From contig CM070873.1 of assembly GCA_036365515.1 (NCBI GenBank), forward strand, positions 84,837,948 through 84,901,947: a stretch of DNA of 64,000 bases, written 5' to 3'. Made by a program: the position numbers and the translations under genes. This DNA comes from Torymus aiolomorphi. Lineage: Eukaryota > Arthropoda > Insecta > Hymenoptera > Torymidae. The notes beneath the pieces are model-generated. The model was given only the letters and a program-made list of their open reading frames with translations, searched no databases and was not told the origin of the DNA. Each line of letters opens with the position of its first letter. Positions within the stretch are counted from its first letter, which is position 1. Below are positions 58,090-64,000 of this stretch, one piece after another.

Positions 58090-58719
58090 CTTTATTTTTT
58101 TCCATTGAATGTTCAAATAGTAATATAAATAAATTATTAATTTTTTGAAATTTTTATAGAATTTATTTAAAGGTAAATACTTTTCTAAGTTAAAAAAATT
58201 TTAAAAAAATAAGAAAAGTTTTTTTCTTCATCCCCCGGCCGAAAGTACGTAGTTTCCAGCTCGATTTCGCGCCGCGAAGAGCGTCTTTTGTGGCCTGTGA
58301 TAGACTAACGCGCCCTCCCATTGGCTGCGAGATTCTCCCCCCCCTCTCTCTCTCTCCCTCCCTCCCTCCCACTCTCTCTCCCTCTCTCTCTTTCTTTCCT
58401 GCCATCATCCTTGCATGTTCATGGTCTTGATTCTAATGCTGCCGCTGGAAGTAATGGAGGCCCATAACATCATCTCATGTCATAATCCAAATTTCGATGA
58501 AGATTTAACATTTTTTTTGTGAAGAAGTTTGTGGACACTAGAGACTCAGTGGTTTAAGGATCCTCACGTTGCCACAGCGACAGCACCCGTATTCAATAAA
58601 CTGAATACTTATAACCTCAAAATTGAACCTTGCACAGATAAAACCACATGGAATTTTCGTCGTGGAATTTTCATCGTGCAATTGTCGTCGTGCAATAGAA
58701 AACGTTCGTGAACACCAAA
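58090..58719. other. upstream OPLAH intron; GC-rich fragment and CT tract
   Basis: 58230-58330 is GC-rich and begins like the insertion at 49396 (CGGCCG.AAAG). A (CT)n/(CCCT)n tract follows at 58335-58402. From 58430 the sequence is probably the 5' flank of the recombinase gene. Confidence 0.55.
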
Positions 58720-59310
58720 ATGGAAGAATCCTCATCTGATGGTTCTGCAGACGAAGACGAGTTGTTAAGAAATTTCGACGAGGAGGCAAAAATAATTGTG
58801 AAAACTGAAACGTTACCAAAAAATTCTTCAGAACGTTACCTGCTAGTTTATAACACTTACAAAAAGTGGCAAGAAGAGCATAAAAATTCACTATCAAACT
58901 CAGATGAAAACAATTTAATTGTTTACCTTAGTATGTTAAAAGAAAAATTAAAACCACCTACTCTATGGAGTATATGGAGTACGCTTCGACAAACTTTGAG
59001 TGTGAATGATAATGTTAACATAAATAATTTTTTAAATTTAAAAACTCTGATAAAGAATAATGCCAAAGGTTACAAACCAAAAAAATTACTTACTCTAAGG
59101 TGGAATGAAATTATGGATTTTATGACAGAATCACCTGACCAGGTGTATTTAGTAAAAAAGGTAATAATTATTTATGAATTTTCTTCTCAATTAATACTTA
59201 TATTGATTAATGCTCGGTTGAATTACATTCTTATATTTTTAATTTTTGCAGGTTATACTGGTATTTGGAATTTGTGGCGCACTCCGCTGTGATGAAATAA
59301 GTAATATGAT
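58720..59310 (+). pseudogene. Crypton-type tyrosine recombinase, 5' exons
   Basis: Exon 1 from ATG 58720 to 59160 (147 codons): an acidic start, then TLPKNSSERYLLVYNTYKKW, NLIVYLSMLKEKLKPPTLWS and IWSTLRQTLSVNDNVNINNF (core-binding domain), ending DQVYLVKK. A 91-base intron (GT 59161, TTTTTGCAG 59251) leads to exon 2, VILVFGICGALRCDEISNM. This contains the Arg of the G..G.LR.DE motif expected to be the first catalytic Arg of tyrosine recombinases. Sequence beyond about 59310 is foreign. The family match is to insect Crypton-like recombinases. Broken by insertion. Confidence 0.75.
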
Positions 59311-59329
59311 TTTTATATTATACAAACAC

Positions 59330-60300
59330 TCGTGTAGTATTCAAAAATAACTGTGTATAACGGTTGGTTTACGAGTCAATTTATTGTTCTTAAAAATATA
59401 TAACAACGACGTTTCGGTAGCTAGTTTGCCACCCTCATCAGATCTACAAATTATTGAAAAACAATTATGGACACACTATTTTATACAAACAATTATACTA
59501 TTATTAGCCAAATCGACTACTATCTTTAGTTATGACAATTTAATCATAATACCCAAACCAGATTCGTCATATACATACTGTTTGTAGCTATAAAACATTA
59601 GAAACAATATTAAACATCAAAGATAAGCAAATTATGGCTGAAAAGTTGAAACAATTATATAAAAAGTCATCATGATCTCACCTCGTAAAAACATTTATTA
59701 ATTTAAGATAGACAAATTAATAACCTTAATATCAATATATGTAATGTATAGACGCATAAATCCATAGCACAAAAATACATAATTCAATAATAAAAATTAA
59801 AAAAATTAAATATTGCACAAAGCTTGCGTACAGCCATATCACTTATCACAGTTACGAGAATACTACGAATGACTAGAAAGTTTACAATCAGATCGAAATA
59901 AAGCGTAATCTATGTGTATAATCAAGTACTATTAATCAATATACTATCGGTAATACAGGAATTTCTATTGCCTTCATCAGAATACCGTATATTAAATCAA
60001 ATTTAAATAAGGTGGTATCATTGTGACTTTTTTACACTATTATGTTTTAATCTATTTATAATGGGAGCGTAACTACTATATAATTTTTTGTGTCCTCTTT
60101 CTTATTAATGGAATTGGTTTGTAAATGAATATGGATCATTTCACCAATTTTGAAATACTTGATAGAGAAACTAATTGGCATAGAAGAACATTGTCTGAAA
60201 TGATCTATATTCATTTACAAACCAACATTATTGACAGTTCATTATTGGAAATGTTTTTTACGACAAAGTAAAACAATATATTTTATTAAGGCCACCTGAC
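59330..60300. mobile_element. Penelope-like element fragment inside the recombinase
   Basis: Evidence: a hammerhead-like core at 59407-59441 (minus strand), and a plus-strand piece at 60131-60235 reading MDHFTNFEILDRETNWHRRT and LSEMIYIHLQTN. The latter matches the C-terminal end of GIY-YIG-type endonucleases of Penelope-like elements. The endonuclease piece is also part of a hairpin (60114-60143 against 60197-60227). The rest is AT-rich decay. Boundaries approximate. Confidence 0.5.
59407..59441 (-). ncRNA. hammerhead-ribozyme-like core
   Basis: The minus strand reads CTGATGAG, then GGTGGC and GCTACC that can pair (one G-U) around AAACTA, then CGAAACGTC. This is the order CUGAUGA - stem II - GAAA of a hammerhead core. 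One extra G lies between CUGAUGAG and the stem, and stem I is weak, so activity is doubtful. Hammerheads are known in the terminal repeats of Penelope-like elements. Confidence 0.5.
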
Positions 60301-60309
60301 TCAATGGTA

Positions 60310-60943
60310 AATGTACTTGTCAAAATATTGGCAGACATAAGATAATAGGTGAAGTACCAGAAAGTATTGCTTCTTACTTAAATTTAGAAAATACAAAAAA
60401 ATATACTGGCCACTACTTTCGGCGAATAGCAGCAACACTTCTTTCTGATTCTGGCGCCAACATGCAAATGATTAACTATTATAACAATTTATAACTATTT
60501 TTAACAGTTTATAACTCTTATTAATAGTTTCTAACTTTTCTGAACAAAAATATTTCCGCTAGGGTAATAAACTTTTTTTAGGTGGAATTATAGAAAGTGG
60601 TTTTGAGACAGCGAGCAAGAGAAAAATACTTACATCGACAACAAATAACAATAATGCCTTATCAGTTACTAGCAGTAGTAAATTATTTGTTTCTAAACCA
60701 CCGGTGAATCTGAATTTCACTAATCAATTAACCGCTGAGCCACCTTCGTATAAAAAAAGGGAAAATCTTACAGACTCGAATCATCAAAATCAAAATCAGA
60801 ATGATATAGGTTCATCTCTAAACAAACATTTCAAACTGGATAATTGCACTTTCAACAATTGTGTTTTCAACATTACTAATGTTGTAAATGTAATAAAGAA
60901 AATGACTCTTAATTTTGATTTTACATTAATGTTCATGTATTAA
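60310..60943 (+). pseudogene. Crypton-type tyrosine recombinase, 3' part
   Basis: Reads CQNIGRHKIIGEVPESIASY, LNLENTKKYTGHYFRRIAAT and LLSDSGANMQMIN (to 60474). The TGH.FRR.AATLL motif is the His-x-x-Arg box of the catalytic domain. After a possible intron (acceptor TTTTTTTAG near 60581), GGIIESGFETASKRKILTST begins an Asn/Ser-rich tail ending FKLDNCTFNNCVFNITNVVN. The FNNC..N tail is typical of this insect family. The region between the two catalytic boxes is displaced by the Penelope-like fragment. The catalytic Tyr was not identified. Confidence 0.7.
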
Positions 60944-61316
60944 GCAACATTTTTTTATTCTGATACTCAATTTCGTTATAGTCAAAGTTTCTAATAATAC
61001 AAATTATTGTAAGAATATTTGTGTGTTTCAGTTTAAAAACTTAAAAGAATGTATTAGTTTCTATGATAATCTAACATAAACTGTATTTATTTTGTAATCA
61101 AAAGATTATACTATTTGTTATGAAAATGAAATACACAAATTAAATCTATTCCATGACAAGTGTTAGTCATAAAATTAAAGTAATTTATGACATTTTTACA
61201 TTTAAGGCGTTTGATATAAAAAAATAAAAAATTTTTATTCTCTTATTCAAAAGTTTTTATTAACGATTTCTTAATAATTCAATATTTTATTTTTCATTTA
61301 ATTTAGTTTAAAGTTT
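60944..61316. other. no gene; AT-rich
   Basis: Possible 3' flank of the recombinase gene; nothing else visible. Confidence 0.5.
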
Positions 61317-61320
61317 AGCT

Positions 61321-62740
61321 TGTCACGGCCTGCCGTACCGACGTCGGTAATTAGTAAGTTCCTGGTAGTGAACGCTAGAGGGCGCGTCGATGCAGAATTG
61401 GAGCTGCATCGACGAGACGACGAGCGAGCCGGCGCGGGAGACGCGACCGGCATCAATGTGGTTGTTATCGTTCGGACAAAATCGCGCGCGGAAGTGAATT
61501 CGCGGAGAGATCGCGTTTTCCGCGATAAGTAGTGACGTGTTTCTCTGTTTCAACCTCAGGAATGCAGGCGTGATGCATCCTGAGGCTAATATCATTGTTC
61601 GAGGGACGTATTATTCTGTACTTTCGACGGAAACACGAGAAGAACTCAGAGATAGTGCTACAGGCTAGGATCACCTGTCGCACTCTCAAACTAGCAACAT
61701 CCTCATGCAGTAAGCCTGTTCGCCTGGCATGAGAGCAGCAGGGAGTATCATGAGAGTTGATAGTACGAAGCCAGATGAGCAGCGAGAATGTCCGCGAGGA
61801 ACCTAGGCCACACCGTATGAATCTAACCTACAATAGCGGTAAGCGTGCACGTATCAACCGCGTTGCGAGTAAGTACGCGTAACCGTTTGTCCAGGTTCGT
61901 CGCCACCTGGACAGCGGCCCCGAATAGGCGTTCTTGTGCGGAGAGAGCGAGCGTAGAGAGAGCACAGGCTCGAGTCATCAACCTTAGAAGGTCACCGACA
62001 ATGATTTAGCTTGCCGGCAGTTTGTAACCGGCAACTGCGCATAAGAAGTGCGCAGACGACATGCGTTAGTAGCCTGTTCTCTCTCAGGCTAAGTTAAGTG
62101 TGTGTGTGTGTGTGTGTCGCGATACGCGAGCGCGACCGCTCTGTCACTCACGTAGACGATGAGTACGCTACGTATATTACTGTAGACGCGAGGCTTATGT
62201 TACCGCGCGTACACAGCGTAATTACCGCGAGCGTGACATCAGCCCTCGAGACAGCTGACGTCTGAGATAACGTGCTGGCGCACCGTTAGGTAGGGAAATT
62301 AACCTATTTCAATGCGACACTTCCACTGTCTAAATTATTAATTATTCATTTAACTTCATCAACTTTTATTTAATAAACAATAGTCTTTTATTATTAACTT
62401 TAACTGCTCGACTTATTATTTCGCGACCTTAGTCATTCCCCGCTCCCCGCCGCCTCCGCGGTCGTTACGTAAGAGAAAACGTATCGTTTCATCTGAGCAG
62501 CCGGCACACGAACCAGTGAACGAGAGGAGAGTTCGAGTCACTGGTGAGAAACAAAGCGCAAGTCTTCGACTTGCGTGTTGCACGGTAAGTAACCAGATTA
62601 GGTTAACATTGCACGACGTTGTAGCGTCTGTTGCCTAATCTGGCTATTATATCTCCGGGAGTTGAACCGAGAGATATGGATTTGAACCGCTAAGGTACAC
62701 AGGTGAAACGTGCCTTAGCCAGAAAATCCACCCCGTGACA
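61321..62740. mobile_element. 1,420-bp solo LTR with AGCT target duplication
   Basis: Starts TGTCACGGCCTGCCG and ends ATCCACCCCGTGACA, so TGTCACGG and CCGTGACA form its inverted tips. AGCT flanks both sides (61317-61320, 62741-62744). GC-rich against AT-rich surroundings. Contains a (GT)n at 62099-62117 and AATAAA at 62372. No internal region; formed by LTR-LTR recombination. Superfamily not certain. Confidence 0.88.
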
Positions 62741-62769
62741 AGCTATATTAGCGTACGTACCCCTATAGC

Positions 62770-64000
62770 ACTGAATATTTGAGGAATATTCCCTCAATAT
62801 TCATTTGCCATTTTCGCAATTTTCGCTAATATTCCCTCAACGTTAATGAACATGAAAGAAACCCTTAGGGAATATTCCTGCAAACCTTGATGACCGTTTT
62901 TCCATTCCTTTTCTAAAATGATCAGGTAGGCTACCTATTATTGTAATATTGCAGGAATATTCGTACAAGATTAATTAATACTAGACGAATATATCATTAA
63001 GTTTCACCAATTTTTCCTCGATTAAGCAATATTGCAGCAATATTCGTACAAGATTCATCGACACGAGAGGAGCATTCAATATATTCCCCTATAACACTTA
63101 ATATTGGAGCAATATTGCTTCAATGTTGCTGCGACATATTCGCCATATTCGCTAATATTCCCTTAACGTATACAGGTAACGTTAGTATTTAAGTTGTTTA
63201 TTTGACATAGATAAGGCGTAAAATTTTGAGTCCTCATCCCCCATTGCAAACGGGATATCAAAAATAAGGCAAGCCTTGTAATTTGGACTCTTTGTAAAGA
63301 GTCATTTGAACGGTTGAATTATACGGCTTATATACTCTCGGCCATCCAGTGTAACCACAGAAAGCGCTACCGGTACGCCGCATGGCGGATAAATAGCCGA
63401 AGCTTGCATATCGAGAGCCGCCCATCACAAGTTTCCCTTTATCACCGCTATGCGGAGCGCCGATAGCGCTTTCTGTAGATACACTGAATGGCCGAGAGTA
63501 TATAAGCCGTGAAATTCAACCGATCAAATGACTCTTTACGAAGAGTCCGATTTACAAGGTTTGCCTTGTTTTTTATATCCCGTTTGCAATGGGGGATGAG
63601 GACTCAAAATTTTACACCTTATCTATGTGAAATAAACAATTTAATACTAACGTTACCTGTATACGTTAAGGGAATATTAGCGAATATGACGAATATGTCG
63701 CAGCAACATTGAAGCAATATTGCTCCAATATTAAGTGTTATAGGGGAATATATTGAATGCTCCTCTCGTGTCGATGAATCTTGTACGAATATTGCTGCAA
63801 TATTGCTTAATCGAGGAAAAATTGGTGAAACTTAATGATATATTCGTCTAGTATTAATTAATCTTGTACGAATATTCCTGCAATATTACAATAATAGGTA
63901 GCCTACCTGATCATTTTAGAAAAGGAATGGAAAAACGGTCATCAAGGTTTGCAGGAATATTCCCTAAGGGTTTCTTTCATGTTCATTAACGTTGAGGGAA
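62770..64000. repeat. large palindrome rich in AATATT dyads, cut by window end
   Basis: 62880-63368 and 63470-63960 are near-identical inverted arms (GGTAGGCTACCTATTATTGT near 62925; GTTACCTGTATACGTTAAGG near 63651 against CCTTAACGTATACAGGTAAC near 63161). The arms are studded with GGAATATTCC, GCAATATTGC and GAATATTCC. The centre (about 63369-63470) has AGAAAGCGCTACCGG against ATAGCGCTTTCT. The right arm runs off the window, so the full element exceeds 1.2 kb. Confidence 0.88.

Noticed and set aside
58538..58897. 119-codon minus-strand ORF as an upstream OPLAH exon
   Set aside because: It is antisense to the recombinase exon and matches nothing in hydantoinase A.
61320..61689. Arg-rich ORFs at the start of the 1.4-kb LTR
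   Set aside because: They are by-products of the GC-rich LTR and stop within it; exact TG…CA ends and AGCT duplication explain the region.

Overview
The window is AT-rich nuclear DNA of an animal, almost certainly an insect. Evidence: a gene with GT/AG introns, arthropod-type transposon proteins, Jockey- and R1-type LINEs, and many microsatellites. The order cannot be fixed from the sequence. A repeat-rich hymenopteran or hemipteran would fit, but that is a guess.

Only one host gene is recognisable: 5-oxoprolinase (OPLAH, ATP-dependent hydantoinase A/B family), on the minus strand. Ten internal exons lie between 58089 and 13660. I joined them by hand. All nine splice junctions use GT/AG, the phases agree, and the result is 653 open codons, about half of the usual ~1,290-residue protein. 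The N-terminal exons must lie beyond the right edge. The last exon or exons, after 13660, were not found in the window. So nearly all 64 kb is probably inside this one gene, and the rest is intronic repeat.

Layout, left to right. 1-13.6 kb: transposon-protein relic, telomere-like GGGTT(T/C)A repeats, foldback elements, an R1-type reverse transcriptase relic, a 1.5-kb TA-flanked element holding head-to-head arrays of a 90-bp coding-like repeat, two copies of a GT-microsatellite-bearing element, and a foldback with two tRNA-like cassettes. 13.6-15.2 kb: OPLAH exons J, I and H. 15.2-24.7 kb: a 2.8-kb inverted-terminal element, a C-rich minisatellite and a 3.3-kb array of ~120-bp units containing ATGGCGG. 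24.7-26.9 kb: exons G and F. 26.9-47.8 kb: one 20.9-kb intron built of nested elements (20-kb inverted pair, a 10.3-kb element with 0.7-kb inverted ends, a Jockey-type LINE, a pogo-like DNA transposon, two solo LTRs, a second Jockey LINE, and a transposase-like ORF cut by a MITE). 47.8-58.1 kb: exons E, D, C, B and A with more foldbacks and MITEs. 58.1-64 kb: a Crypton-type tyrosine recombinase split by a Penelope-like fragment, a 1.4-kb solo LTR with perfect 4-bp target duplications, and a large palindrome running off the right edge.

Apart from OPLAH, the open frames seen here are transposon-derived, by-products of simple repeats, or small unrecognised ORFs. The notable feature is the number of near-perfect inverted repeats inside one transcribed gene, with traceable nesting order. 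The likeliest undescribed item is the 30-residue repeat array at 5.9-7.1 kb.
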